From the NCBI GenBank assembly GCA_028274465.1, contig CM051455.1, forward strand, positions 49,391,351 to 49,455,350: 64,000 bases of DNA, given 5' to 3'. A program made the position numbers and the translations under genes. This DNA comes from Plantago ovata (lineage: Eukaryota; Streptophyta; Magnoliopsida; Lamiales; Plantaginaceae). Numbering within the stretch: the stretch's first letter is position 1; each line of letters opens with the position of its first letter. Below the pieces are notes generated by a model that saw nothing but the letters and a program-made list of their open reading frames with translations, had not been told where the DNA came from and made no database searches. This document shows positions 1-12,180 of the stretch, piece after piece.

Positions 1-280
1 GAGCCTCAAAACTTTTGGGGCCGTGGAGTTTACTACCGGTGCAACTAGTTGTGTGATAAAATGAAAATTAACCAATAATCAAACACAATATGGATATTAA
101 ATTTGAAATTCGCATCCAATTCTCAAAAAGAAAAGAGTACGAATATAGAATTATAAATTTACACGGCATTTTAGATAAGAAAAGAGTTCAATATAGGGAT
201 TAGAAATTTACACGAAAATGACATTGGAAGTTAATTCTATCATTATTATTTATTTTTGTTTCTTTACTACGCGTGTAAAC

Positions 281-545
281 AAAGCATTTTCATCAAAATA
301 CATAAGCATGTAATGATATTATATTTCAATCCATAAAAAATAAACAACACAAATTCTTTGAAGGTAAAATAATCTTTAATTGCAGACAAAGAATTAAGAG
401 GAGATGTACCTGGATTTGTCATAAGGCTGCACCAGGAAAGAACTCGAGTCAGGACTACTGACCTGAGCTATACTTTGTTTATCTATTTCCTTTATAGTTA
501 TTGTTGGGCTCATCAGTCATCACCACTCCAATTCTGAAAACAAGT
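281..545 (-). pseudogene. RRF relic D (plastid ribosome recycling factor fragment)
   Basis: This stretch aligns by eye with the intact RRF gene further along. Positions 281-473 match the region around RRF exon 5 (18370-18550), including the coding part from 410 to about 473 and its splice donor. From about 474 the sequence jumps to RRF exon 3 and the following intron (matching 19850-19980). The RRF sequence between these two parts, including exon 4, is missing, so the copy carries an internal deletion and cannot encode RRF. It lies on the same strand as the other RRF copies. Its distal end runs into an MLO-like exon. Confidence 0.8.
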
Positions 546-585
546 CACAACCAAGGACCATAAATGAAAACCAAGGACAAAAAAA

Positions 586-786
586 CTACATTTCAGACAA
601 TTCAATACTAAATGCGTACTCTATCATTACTGGATCAGGGGCCTCGATGTTAGACCTAATGTTTTTATCGATGCCTTTTACTTTTCGCTCTCTTTCTTGC
701 GCTTCTTTCTCACATCCATGAGCCAATTTCTCGAGTGCTTTGGATATTTGCTCATCAAACATGCATTTCTTCAAATTTGAACCCAT
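586..786 (-). pseudogene. MLO-like protein fragment (calmodulin-binding exon)
   Basis: The 66-codon frame begins MGSNLKKCMFDEQ right after a CAG splice acceptor at 787-789. This matches the start of the cytosolic calmodulin-binding region of MLO proteins, where an exon begins with MGS, a basic pair and an F-D/E-E motif after the last membrane segment. No seven-transmembrane exons were found upstream on the minus strand. The end of the frame (about 586-625) looks like RRF intron sequence rather than MLO. I therefore read it as an isolated MLO exon fused to RRF relic D. The family call rests on a short motif. Confidence 0.5.
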
Positions 787-2250
787 CTGTATTTGATTTT
801 ACAAATAATGTTTGAAACCAAGCATGTTTTTCTTATTCCTAGAGAAAATGTAGTAAGTACTTCGGCAGTGGAGTGCGAGTGGACATTGGCATGTAGGCCA
901 TTTAATATCTAATCTAACATGCATTGCAATCACAAAGATAAAACACTAAATTATGATCAACTTCTAGGTGCCTTATGGTTATACCTTCTAATGAATGTAA
1001 AATTGTGATGGTACGTGTGTAACTAGAGTGTAGAGAGGGAGCGTGCTATAACTGCACATGAACAAGACTCCCATATTGTAACGAATATGGCTAGTCTAAG
1101 GATTTGATGATACACAGATATCAAACAGCAAAATTATTTTCTTGATTACTTTTTTTCTTCTAAAAAAGGTAAATCTAACTACCCTACTCCTACTAATACA
1201 CTACACCTTTACAACCTTATAACTCCAAATATGTCTATACCAACACGTGGCACATTTACCACTCAGCCACCATTATACTTATACTTATGCAAGACAAATC
1301 TTTGTAATCCCAAGACTATTGCAGAAACAGGATTCTAAACCAAACGAGTATTGGACATGGAAAAACAAAAAACAATTAAGCTAATAGAAGGGGTGTGAGA
1401 AAGATCTAGCGGCATTTTACTACGTTGGAGATGTTGCTAAAGCCAAATTACCACTTTAGTTTGGTTAATATGCAAACACCCTATTCAACATATTTGTTTG
1501 AGCATTTCACTGAAGATGCAGGGCTATATGCTCTTATGAGAGATATAAGAAGGCCAAGAAAAGCTTCTTTTCAATTGTGTTAAAAGGGATAATTGACAAA
1601 AGAAAAATGAACTAATTCTCTGACATAAACCAAATCAATTGAAGCCTGCTCTTGGTTGTGTTGATATATTGAAGCCCTCCTCTTGTTCTTGCTACAATGG
1701 AGCTCTTGCTCTTGTTCATGCTTCAAAGAAATTGAAGTAATAGTAGATGAAATTGACCTAAACTTCGAACGCTTCAGAAACTTTGACCAGATACGTGAAG
1801 CTCCATGGGATCACCATTTCTTCTATGAGTTCCGTGGGAACGGTTCAAGAAAAAGAATCAAGCAAGAAAGGCACAAGCTCATAATGGATAATTTAGAATT
1901 TTGGAAGGATTATAATTAAGGATTATTTAATCTTGAAAAGTATTGGGATCTCTTGCTTGAAACGGTATTTTGGTATCTCTTGCAATGTATTTTGGTTAGG
2001 TATTGAAGGACTATTTAGATTTTTTTATTTTATTTTATTGTGTATTTTGAAAATTTTGACAAAGCTTTATGTGTAATTTGAGAAAAAAAGGTTAACTAAC
2101 GGAAAAGTTAACACCGTTAAACCTTTGTGGAAGTTGAAAATTTAGATGAAACGCAGTGCAATTTGAAATAAAATAAAGGTTCAAGTGCATTTTGAAAAAC
2201 ATGGAAAAGGTTTCAGTGCAAAATAAAATAATAATAATTATTATTAGTTG
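787..2250. other. No recognisable gene
   Basis: AT-rich sequence. A 78-codon frame on the plus strand at 1683-1919 matches no family I know and has no splice or promoter support. Positions 1150-1235 loosely resemble the reversed 3' tail of the SINE family seen at 45358-45523. Nothing else could be assigned. Confidence 0.5.
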
Positions 2251-4027
2251 GTTCGTGGAGACGAGAGACAGAGATGTGGGCTTGACCATGTTATTAGTTG
2301 ACTTTCAGAATGCTTTCAACATGGTTGATCGTGAGGTTCTATTACTTGAGGTTCGTCGTCGTTGCCCAGTTCTTTCCCGTTGGGTTGAGTTCTGTTATTC
2401 CAGTCCGGTTAGGTTGTACTATATATAGGGAACACATTCTATGGTCTGGTCAGGGGGGCCAACAGGGTGATCCTTTGGGTCCTCTTCTTTTTGCTTTGGT
2501 TTTACACCCGTTGGTTTGTAAGATCAGAGATTCTTTTGACTTATCCTTGCAGGCTTGGTATTTAGATGATGGAACCATTGTCGGAGATACTTTAGTTGTG
2601 GGGAAGGTCTTAGAACTAATCTTGGAGGATGGTCCGCGTTCTGGACTTCACCTCAATGTTCACAAAACTGAGATTTTTTAGCCTACGGAAGATCCGATCA
2701 GTAGAATTGCCGGTTTTTTTCCTCCTTCTATCGCTAGGCCACTCCGTAGGGTTAAAGTTCTTGGTGGCTCGGTCAGTGTGTGTCCTGATTTCAGTAGTGA
2801 GCTTGTGCTGAAGAGGGTGAATAAGACCATTGAGGTTATGGACTCTGTCGCGAAGCTTAATGATCCGCAGTGTGAGTTGTTGCTGCTTCGTGCTTGTATG
2901 GGCATTCCGAAGTTCTATTTTTATCTGCAAACTTGCCCTCTAGTTTCTTTCTGACGGCCCAGTTTTCCTTTGATCAGTCTCTCAAATCCTCTTTGAAGCG
3001 TATTGTTACGGCGTGGGGCCCGGTTTTGGTGATTGGCAATGGCGGCTTGCTACTTTGCCCTTTTCTTTTGGGGGGCTTGGCTTTTATACTGCCATGGATG
3101 TTCGTTATTATGCCTTCATTGTTTCTCGCCTTCAGTCTGCTGGTTTGCAGGCTAAGCTCATGTGTCCTTCTGGTATCGCTTCTCTTGGATATGCTTTTGA
3201 TGATGCCCTGTCTTTGTTTGTTGAGACCATAGGTTCTAAACTTTTGAGTAACCCCAGTGAGATCGCTGCCCCCAAACTTATGAAGAGATTGACATATATA
3301 TATTTCACGAAGGTTGCTGCTTCTGCGGAATATGTGTTCTCTTTGTCTCTCCGTCAGGTAGCTCTTTGGAAGTCTCAGCAAGGTGCCCATTCTTCTGATT
3401 GGTTGCGTGCGGTTCCTATTTCTGATTTGACGAAAACTATGAACGGGAGGACTTACAGGTGTGTACTGGGTTATCGGCTTGGTGTTGCTTTGTTTCCGGT
3501 GTCCAGGCCCTGCTCTACTTGCTCTCGGATTTTTTTATGGGGATTTGTTTGGTGATCATGCGGTGTGGTGTGCATGGATGATGGGTATCAAACACCGACA
3601 TAACCTCGTTCGTGATACTCTCTTGGATGTCTGTTTCCAATCTGGTATTTCTGCTGGTCGTAAGGAAGTGGATATTGGTTTGATCGACGGGAGTGATAGG
3701 TCCCTTCGTCCTGCAGACTTGCTCCTTTATGTTTGGGATAGGGAACGAGATGTTTGTGTTGATATCACCGGATCTTCCCCCTTAACCCAGTCTGGGATGA
3801 TGGACTTTGTGCCTGGACAGGTAGTTGCTGAGGCTGCCAAGCGCAAGTGTGCGAAGTATCGGGACTTGTGTGCAACTAAGGTATATGGCTTCCTTCTATT
3901 CTCTCTCTCAACACTTGGGGAGTTGGATGCTGATGTTGTTGCTTTGCTTGTTACAGTCTGGGGTTTCGCTTTGGCTCAGGTTGCTGGAGCGCGTGCTGCT
4001 CATCATATTTTTTCTAGGATTAGCTAG

Positions 4028-4290
4028 TTTTGCTATTGCTAAGTGAGTGGGAGCACAACTTGTTTCTCGGCTGCCCACTAAATTTTTGTAAACATTCGTT
4101 ATTTTTTGTTCATCCCTTTTGGGGAGCTTGACCAGGAGGCGTTGGCTACTCTTTCGCGCCTCAAGCATCTGACGTTAGTCTTTCCAACGATGTTAGGAGT
4201 GGTGTTTTTCTTTATTCTAAACTTAGCTTTTTGTATACAGAAAGGGGTGGGAGCGCAACTTGTCTCTCGATTCCCTTCCAATTTTGAGTG
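4028..4290 (+). repeat. Tandem duplication of the element's C-terminal coding end
   Basis: The final domain of the element occurs twice in a row. The first version ends with SFAIAK, a TGA, then VGAQLVSRLPTKFL and a stop at about 4091. The second version (4092-4290) repeats the equivalent segment with indels. It begins at a GELD motif, ends in KGVGAQLVSRFPSNFE and a stop, and is followed by an AATAAA and the A/TAA tail. The two versions are quite diverged. The second resembles the copy at 48240-48476 more than it resembles its neighbour, so the tail seems to come from another subfamily. Confidence 0.65.
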
Positions 4291-4310
4291 ATCAATAAAA
4301 GTCTAGTTAT

Positions 4311-4413
<103 letters not shown>

Positions 4414-4633
4414 GACCGAAATTGACTATTCATATAGTAATGATACGAAATATCAAATCCGAGTACAAATTCAACGTAACTATATATATACACACAACAT
4501 AGAGTAAAGATATAAAATGTAGCTATTCATAAAATAACTTTTTTCTCCATCAACTCCTCCTTCAACTTCATCAATATGTAGCCTATAAATAGAAATAGAA
4601 TAACACATTAAAAAAGCTAGACAAGGTATTAGT

Positions 4634-4729
4634 ACCCAAGTGGCTAACATACCACTCACATTGTCCTAATTTAACTAACACAATTGTGACTAATATATCA
4701 CCCAGGTGGCTAACATACCACTCACATAT
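4634..4729. repeat. Short direct repeat (two units)
   Basis: A unit of about 28 bp beginning CCCARGTGGCTAACATACCA occurs at 4634-4662 and again at 4701-4729. About 38 bp separate the two, and they differ at one or two bases. No associated element was recognised. Confidence 0.7.
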
Positions 4730-5785
4730 ATAACCAATAAATCAACAAATCATGCATTAAAACATCACAAACATACCCCAAGCAAATCATGCATCACAAA
4801 GAACTCTACCTCATACCCAAAGTTGGCTCGGTTGTGGAGCAGGATCTGCATAAACATAGAATACATAAAGGAAAGATGCGTAAGTGTTCAACTAAATGTA
4901 AGACATACAAACATGTGAGATGTGAAGAAGACACAATGAATTAAACAATGTTATAAGTCTCAACTTGGTGGTAGGTGATGTTTTCAAGTTTATTTAAATT
5001 TATATACCTTTGCCTTTTCAAATAGGGCTCTTCAGAACAATTACGTCAGTTCACATAACAACGTCCAGGAAACTTTTCGTTGTACCAGTTCGTTAAATCA
5101 CTTAGTTACCGTTTATTTTTCTTTTATTATTTCGACACCAAAGAGATTAGTATTCTATTCTCTCACTGCTCTCTATGTTCGTTCAGTCGCCGCGAAGAGA
5201 CACACTGCTTCATATTAACGGCTTTGGAGTGATTGTGTTGCTTCGTCCTCTTTGTTATCTCAAATTTTCTTTTCACATAATCTCATCTTCACTTTCTTCC
5301 ATAGGCGTATCTATTCCAATGGCAGTTCTCTCCACAATAATTCATAAAGGACGTTTCTCATCCCAATAGGCAACACCGCAACATCTTCATCCTTTCACCA
5401 TCTCCAGACGCCCACAACCCACGAGCACACACCGTCATTGTTGGACTGGATTCTTTCACCACCACAACAACCCATCATCAATCAATTAAAAAGTGTTGAA
5501 GTGAAGAATGTATATTCGAGATTTTATGATTGTCCCTTCTCCCATCGGTTCCTCTCATCCAGGTATTCTGATTTTTATTTTTAAATTCACATTGCAATTG
5601 GGATCATCCTCTGTCGCTTTCACCATGGTATGTTTGCTCCATGCACGAACCATGTCACTAAAGTAGCCTTAAAAACATTTACAAATCAGAATGGTAAATT
5701 ACAAGTCCCCTCACAATCTGAGAAATATTCAGATGAAATTTTGTGAGCTAATGTATTATGTACGAAATGTAGTACAGAATCGAAA
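4730..5785. other. No recognisable gene
   Basis: Only short frames without family resemblance are present. I see no promoter or transposon structure that I can support. Confidence 0.5.
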
Positions 5786-6392
5786 TAGTTGTTAAGATAA
5801 ACTGTGATTGCTCTAGTGTCAGAGTGATTATCTTGCTTTCTTGCTACGACAAGCAGGGTCAAGGCCTTAAGGGAAGTTGTGTGCATGTTGAAGCACTAAC
5901 GAAGCGACCCGTGACAAATTATCATAGAGTTTCATGTCTGATGTCTCCCCACCAATACTCGAAAAAGTAAATAATAATGTAAATGAATAGCGGTCAAGTA
6001 TAAAGTATAAACCATACATAGCATAACAAACCAGATTACCATAGGCAATTTGAACTGTTTACATAGTTGTTGTTGGCAATATGCATAGACATCATTCAGA
6101 AGCTAATGAGCACTATATAAAAAATAAAAAAAACAAAGTCGGAATAGTGTGTCAAATTTCTCTACAGCAGATAACTTCTTACATTTGCGGAAACTGTTGT
6201 CATCAACTCCTTAGAATAAAGGGAGAAGAAGCTTATGGAATTAGAACAACAATATTCGATGAACCAATCAAGACTACTTTTTAGATCATATTACGACCAA
6301 ACAACCTGCTTTATGTTTGAAGGAAGTTCTAGTTTAAAAAGAATGCTCAGGTAAGTTTAGGAAAAGGTACACACATTCAAGTCAAGCTTTTA

Positions 6393-6610
6393 GGACATCT
6401 CCAGCAGTTAGAACCCAAAATACACTCTCTCTCCTGCCACATCAGCATTCCACTCAACATAAATTAAACACCATCAACCCTCTACAGCAGTAATAACCCA
6501 ACAGAACCCACAATTTAAACCCAAAAAAGTACCAGAACCCAACAGAACCGGTTCTGTAGAACAGAACGGGTTCTGTCATTAAACCCAACAGAACACTGCT
6601 GGAGATGGCC
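6393..6610. mobile_element. Tourist-like MITE (PIF/Harbinger type)
   Basis: The terminal inverted repeats read GGMCATCTCCAGCAGT and are flanked on both sides by TTA, the 3-bp target duplication typical of PIF/Harbinger. The 218-bp element has no coding sequence. A dyad around two GGTTCTGT blocks sits inside. It is inserted in the last intron of RRF relic C and is absent from the same place in copies A and B, so it is younger than the duplication. Confidence 0.8.
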
Positions 6611-6922
6611 TTATTCTGGAAGCACTAAAGGGAAATTTTGAAGGTAGCTTGAAGTGTGTCTTTTTCATAACCGTAAGGTCCCTCTAGTTCATAGATCATA
6701 GTATATGGTTCATTGTTAATATTAAAGTGGGGTGGGTGTGTTGTGTTTATTAATGTTAAAGTGGGGTGGGCGTGTAATATTAATGTTAAATACTAAATGG
6801 CCAAGATATTGTACCTTCTCTTTCTACTTGTAGATCAAATTTATCTTCTTCACGTACTCATCGGTCACTTTCTGCCAACAAATTAAAATTCAGCTAAATA
6901 CTGAATACTATCAAAGGGACCT

Positions 6923-6955
6923 AAAATTCAGCTAAAATTCAGCTAAAATTCAGCT
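6923..6955. repeat. 11-bp tandem repeat
   Basis: Three perfect head-to-tail copies of AAAATTCAGCT lie within relic C. The equivalent place in the other copies lacks the expansion. Confidence 0.85.
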
Positions 6956-8096
6956 AAATACATCTTTTCTAAGGAACCTAAATACTTAAATCAAAGGGAC
7001 GGTAACTTTTCGAGAATTGGGATATTAATATTCAGCTAAAGATAAATTCAAAACTAAATCTGAAGCCACATAGGCTTAAAAGAATTTCACATAATTATTT
7101 AGAGAATAATTTCTTTTCTGAGATGCTTTTTTCTGGATGAGAAATCTCGGACAAGTCTACAATCGTGTTTAGCATTTTTTAGTAAAACGGTAACTCAATT
7201 TACGTTTTTGCCTTTTCACCTCCCATATAATTGTTGTGGGGCAACTTATCGCACTAAAATTTGAAGATGTGTCGATTGTTTACGGTTCTAAAAATAAGTT
7301 TACCTGCAAGACAACAGTTAGGTCCTTCACAACATCTTTTGAAAGCTTTTTCTCCTGCACAATTTCCCTACATTAAGAACAGTATTCATATAGACATAAC
7401 GAATGAGTGCAAGAAGCTTCGTAACCTTCTCAAGTTTTTCAACATCTCAATGTTGATAAACTAGAAAGGGAGAATAGAGAGTACTGACATCCTTTTTAGT
7501 TGTAAGGAATATGGAAAAGCGATGGAAAAGGGAGTGATTTCTGAGAACCGTCAAGTCAAAGAGAGAGAAACAAATTTGATGAAAGAGAAAGTAATTTGTT
7601 AAGAAATACTCATAAACACAAACTATACACATTCACATTCAACTATGTGTTTTCCTTCTCCATTCGCTTTGTTTATTTACAAACTATGAGCCGTTTTTTA
7701 AAAATTCGATTGGCCAGACCGATAATACTAAAAACCGTGAGATTTATTTTAAAAAAAAGTCTTTTCATTAACTTTGAAAAATCCACATTTTTCCAAAATT
7801 TAGCTTTTTTCATAGATTTGTAACATGTAGCTTTTTTCATAGATTTGTAACATGTAGGAGGAACTTTTGGTCAAACATAATAAAAATATTAGCTTAAGCA
7901 AAAGGTATAAAATTTTCATCCTTTATAATAATAGATATGGCAAAATTAGTAAAATCTTACCCACAAAAGTAGAGCATAGCAAGAAAAGATTATTTTTATT
8001 TTTTGCTTTATTATCTTACATGAAGGAAATCTAAACATATTATAAGTGACCAAATCATCATGCATGAGTTTGATCGTGGGCTTGGTAGCAATCAAA

Positions 8097-8492
8097 ATGA
8101 ACAAATTAATACTCATTTTCTTCCTCATGGTTCTTGCTACTCTTCAACACTCAACAAGTTGTATCTGGCCGCGTCCTAAAATTTATATTCGTATCATCAA
8201 TAATCTCCCTCAAAACTCTTCTTCGCTAATCGTGCATTGTGAATCTAGAGATGACGACTTGGGCAATCATACCATTGAAGTCAATGGTGAGTATAATTGG
8301 AGCTTTTGTGACAGGATTTTTGGTGTAACTTTATTCTTTTGTCGATTTTATTGGGGTTCAAAGCATACGACTTTTGATGTTTTTGTGTCGGGTTGGAGAA
8401 CTCCCTGCCGGAAACAAACATGCAAGTATGCTGCAAGGGATGGAGGTATTTATAGTGAAAGGATCGATTACTTATATACCTGGGAAGGATGA
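8097..8492 (+). CDS. SPH: Plant self-incompatibility S1 family protein (SPH-like)
   Basis: A single-exon gene for a 131-residue secreted protein, typical of the S1/SPH family. I chose the ATG at 8097 because it opens directly onto a hydrophobic signal peptide (MNKLILIFFLMVLATLQ). An in-frame ATG at 8064 would only add 11 residues in front. Family features are visible: IINNLP near the mature N-terminus, LIVHCESRDDDLG, a YNWSF motif, FFCRFYWG, and a C-terminal pair of Cys (PCRKQTC). There is an N-glycosylation sequon in the NSSS stretch. Poppy S1 is the female self-incompatibility determinant, but most family members have unknown, often reproductive, roles. Nothing here points to self-incompatibility. 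The gene sits between RRF relics C and B. Confidence 0.9.
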   Translation: MNKLILIFFLMVLATLQHSTSCIWPRPKIYIRIINNLPQNSSSLIVHCESRDDDLGNHTIEVNGEYNWSFCDRIFGVTLFFCRFYWGSKHTTFDVFVSGWRTPCRKQTCKYAARDGGIYSERIDYLYTWEG

Positions 8493-8619
8493 TTATTAGG
8501 TTCAAGTTAACCCAAATAATATTTGTAATAGGTTCAAGTTTTCTCATGACTTTATTATGATTGTTGGAAATAACGAAGAAAAAGTGAAGTATTTATGTGG
8601 ATACCATTTATTAGTTAGT

Positions 8620-8950
8620 ACCAATATAATTTCAATTCTCCCAAAAATTTAAGATGTTGGAGAGGAACATAATTTAATCATTTACTTCAACACTCCCATG
8701 CACTCGTGGTCGATTTAACCTCTTTGGGAAATATTAATTCTCCAACACTCTCTCACACTCGTGGCAGGTTTCAACCTCTTTTGGAAGACCATTAGAGTGA
8801 AAATTTATGGGACGAAGTTTGTCTACTGGAGATTCAAACCTAGGTGGACGTGAGCCAGATGGCTTTGACACCATGATAGAATTTCAACTCTCCTAAAAAA
8901 TTAAGTTGTTGGGGAGAACGGAATCTACTCATTTATGTTCGTCTTCAACG
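8620..8950 (-). mobile_element. TRIM (small non-coding LTR retroelement)
   Basis: Read on the minus strand, a 77-bp LTR (8874-8950) ends at TGGTGTCAAAGCC, a primer-binding site complementary to initiator methionine tRNA. A short non-coding core and a purine-rich tract follow, and then a second LTR (about 8620-8692) beginning TGTTGAAG. The two LTRs share GGGAGARTTGAAATT-type blocks but are clearly diverged, so the copy is old. About 330 bp in total, the usual TRIM size. Target duplications were not clear. Confidence 0.65.
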
Positions 8951-9110
8951 AGTACTTCCTTCAATTTATTATACTTGTCGTTTGAGGAAGAAAAAAAAGT
9001 AGATTTACTTGTCGTTCTAGCACAAATTCTCATTAATTAGTCTTGTGTTTAATGTTTCTTTTATTGGAATTCTAACACTTTCTTCTTTCTTCTATGCTAT
9101 TGGTTGACTA

Positions 9111-9240
9111 AGGTTCTGTTCTTTTCATCTTAACAGAACTGAATTGAAATGATCTGAACTGAACTTATTTATAGTACAAAATACTATTAGACAAATCTGA
9201 ACTAAACTTAATGTATTTGAACCGAACTTAAAAATAATCA
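9111..9240. repeat. Remnant of a CTGAACTGAACT-type repeat family
   Basis: Contains CTGAACTGAACTTATTTATAG followed by a stretch nearly identical to 59030-59090. The same motif, in the opposite orientation, fills the ends of the TIR element at 47.6-48.7 kb. It is probably a broken copy of one DNA-transposon-derived family. Confidence 0.55.
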
Positions 9241-9691
9241 ATTTTCATACTAAGAGAAGAGAGCCTAAGTAAATGGATATTTAACTTATCAATGTTTCAT
9301 TATTATTTTTAAATTTTTAAAAATGACATAAATTAACACTTAATGGGGCATCAAAATGAGATTAATTAACTTGGATGAAAACGGTTGTGATGGAGCAGGA
9401 TTTGATGCATCGTCATTCGTCACCGATCAAATTGAAATGATGATAGGAAGTTTAGGAGAAAAGAGATTTGATGGAGAAAGAATCGTGAGACAAATAGAAA
9501 GAGGAAAGAGAGAAACAGGGTAGTTATCACTTATAAGTAAGGTGTTAAGTGAAAGGGAGTTAACTTAATTTAATATTGTGAAATTAATATGGTGAAATAA
9601 GAGGTGCAGAGAAAAAAAAAGAGAGAGAAATAGATTGGGATTTGGGAGTAGTGATGAGTCTAATAGAACTATACTTCAATAAGCGGTCGGA

Positions 9692-10190
9692 AAAGTACTA
9701 CCTCCGTTTTTGAATATAGGATGTTTTAGGTTTTTTTTTTACTCTTCCATAAATATAAGATATTTTAACTATTTTATTATAATTTCAAAGTATCTTTTTC
9801 TTTTTTACAAACTTGTCTTAAATGCAATAACTTTTTAACAAGTATATTATGTAATAGACAATAGCCAATCAGGTAAGGATTTAGATTAGGTAGGGTTTCT
9901 TCAATGGTCCTAAGCAGTAGGCCCCCACGCGATTCCCATTTTCCAAAGCCTTTATTCCTGAACGAAGCGAAAGGAGAAAGGCCCAGTTTAGTTAGTTAAG
10001 GAGTCCACTCTCTCTTGAAAGTCCTTCTAGATAACAAGATGCTTCCGATGATGAAAGGACGAATACATTTTCCATAACAATAATTAATAATTATTGAATG
10101 ATAAATACAATGTAAATCAATCATTTCCTTAATATATATGTGTGTATTTGACTAAAACATCCTAGTATATTAAAAAACGGAGGAAGTACT
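9692..10190. mobile_element. Stowaway-like MITE
   Basis: Inverted termini of about 38 bp (AAGTACTWCCTCCGTTTTT, then AGGATGTTTTAG) bracket about 500 bp without coding sequence. The CTCCGT ends next to TA are characteristic of Tc1/mariner-derived Stowaway elements. The centre (about 9900-10040) is GC-richer and looks like foreign sequence inserted in or captured by the element. Confidence 0.7.
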
Positions 10191-10364
10191 TAAACACGCT
10201 CAAGACTTTACTCGCGCACACACGCCATTATTCACTTATTATTATATTATACTCTACTATAAATAATACTATATAATCTCACCCTTCCTAACCCCAATAC
10301 CAGGAATTGAATGAAATGGTATACAAAGTGGGGTAGATAGTTCGTTAAACTGCAATTGCACTAG

Positions 10365-12180
10365 TTAAACAGTGATTGCTCTAGTATCAAGAGTGATATT
10401 TTTGCGCCGGGTGAAAGGGGCCTCATCATTGAGTTTCATGTCTCCATCTATACTTAAAAAAGTAAATAATAAATGAATAACACGGTCAAGCATAACAATT
10501 GACAAATCAGATTACCAAAGGCAATTTGAACTGTTTATATAGTTGTTGGCAAAACCAAAGTCGGAACACTGTCAAATCAAAATTCTCTACAGCAGATAAC
10601 TTCTTACAATTTCGGAAACTGTTGTTAAACTGTCATCAACTCCTGAGAACGAAGGGAGAAGAAGCATATGGAATTAGAACAACAATATTCAATGATCCCA
10701 ATCAAGAGAAATCACGACAACTTTATAGCTAGTATCAAGATCAAACAAATTGCTTCATGTTTAAGGAGGGAAGTTCAGTTTAAAAAGAATGATCAGACGA
10801 GTTCAGAAAAAGGTAGTACATTCATGTCAAGTTTTTATTCTGCAAGCACTAAAGGGAAATTTTTCAAGGTAGCTATAAGTGTATCTTTTTCATGACCATA
10901 AGGTCTAGTTCATAGTATATGTTTCAATGTAAGTATTAAATTGGGGCGGGTGTGTAGTGTTAAATACTAAATGGTCAAGATACTGTACCTTCTCTCTGCT
11001 TGTAGATCAAATCTATCTTCTTCACGTACTCATCAGTCACTTTCTGCCAATAAAGAACATGTTTGCTAAGGAACCTAAATACTTACTTGAATCAAAGGGA
11101 ATGTGACTTTTTGGGAATTGGGATATTAATATCACAGCTAAAGATAAATTCAAAGCTAAATCTGAAGCCACATAGGCTAAAAGAATTTCACAGAATTTTT
11201 TAAAGAACAATTTCTTTTCTGGTATGCTTTTTTCGGGATGAGGAATCTCAGACAAGTCTACAATCGTGTTTAGCATTTCTGAATAAAACAATAACTCAAT
11301 TTACATTTACGCCTTTTCACCTCCCAGATAATCGTGGTGGGGCAATTTATTGCACTAAAATTTGAAGATGTGACATTTGTTTACGGTTCTAAAAATAAGT
11401 AAATAAGTTTACCTGCAAGTCAGCAGTTAGGTCCTTCACAACATCTTCTGAAAGCTTTTTCTCCTGCACAATTTGCCTACATTAAGAACAGTACTCGTGT
11501 AGACATAACAAATGAGTGCCAAGAAGCTTTCATAACCTTCTCAAGTTTATCATAAGCTTTGATTGCATCCCTTCTTATATTCCTTGCAGCAACCTACAAG
11601 ATTAACATTCAGCTTAAGTAACTCAGGTGGATCAATCATAAGTTTATCATTTATCTGCGTGAAAACATACACCTACCAAGTGATACAGATAGAGAATTAT
11701 CATAAACAAAATTTCAAACATTCAGAAAAGAATATAGTTTACCTTTGTCTCTTCAGCCTGCTTAGCCACCAACTTCGACAACTCCTGAATTAACATAAGA
11801 AAAAAAAATCTAACTTAAAAACTAGCAAGAATGTGCTGCAGAAGTAACCAAAATGTCACCCCCGTTTAGACGTTTTCAAGCAATCAAGCTACATAAGTTA
11901 TAGATTCTGGGACTAGATCGTTATGGTGGATATAATGTCATTGACTCATTGTAGTAGTGTCCTGGTCCTTCACATTAGAGATGAAATATGTAGTATTGCA
12001 CATACAAAAATGAAGGAAGTGTGCATGAAAGAAATGTCAAGGTGTATTACAATCAATGTACTCGTGGCCCGCACCGACCTCAAGCCTTGTTCGAGTAGTG
12101 AATTGATAGAGTACCACTTCTTTTAACATCTCAATGTTGATAAACTAGTAAGGGAGAATAAAGAAGTATTGTCATCCGTT
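10365..12180 (-). pseudogene. RRF relic B (last five exons of the gene)
   Basis: Well-preserved copy of the 3' half of the RRF gene. Terminal exon 10625-10642, then 10989-11043, 11413-11463, 11537-11593 and 11743-11784, with the same splice borders as the intact gene. The penultimate exon has lost two bases (AAAGAG region), which shifts the frame so that the normal stop is skipped. No exons 1-6 were found upstream. The similarity ends near 12180. It shares a longer left flank with relic C than with copy A. It may still be transcribed, but cannot yield a full RRF. Confidence 0.88.

Larger units (their letters stand above)
5790..7480 (-). pseudogene. RRF relic C (3' part of ribosome recycling factor gene)
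   Basis: Same order as the 3' half of the intact RRF gene. The terminal exon remnant is at 6201-6209, the penultimate exon at 6815-6871, the DLQ exon at 7304-7354, and the start of the next exon at about 7426-7437. The copy is broken in several ways. The terminal exon has lost 8 nt and its stop. The penultimate exon has an internal TAG where the intact gene has CAG (Gln). About 600 bp including the ELSK exon are deleted. The last intron holds a Tourist-like MITE. Both flanks resemble those of copies A and B, so this is a segmental duplication and not a processed copy. Confidence 0.88.

Noticed and set aside
1683-1919. 78-codon plus-strand frame
   Set aside because: No recognisable domain, promoter or splice context. 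Such lengths are expected by chance.
10499-10895. Short plus-strand frames in RRF relics B and A (also 15759-16134)
   Set aside because: They lie antisense to the RRF last intron and exons and are duplicated with them. Nothing suggests an independent gene.
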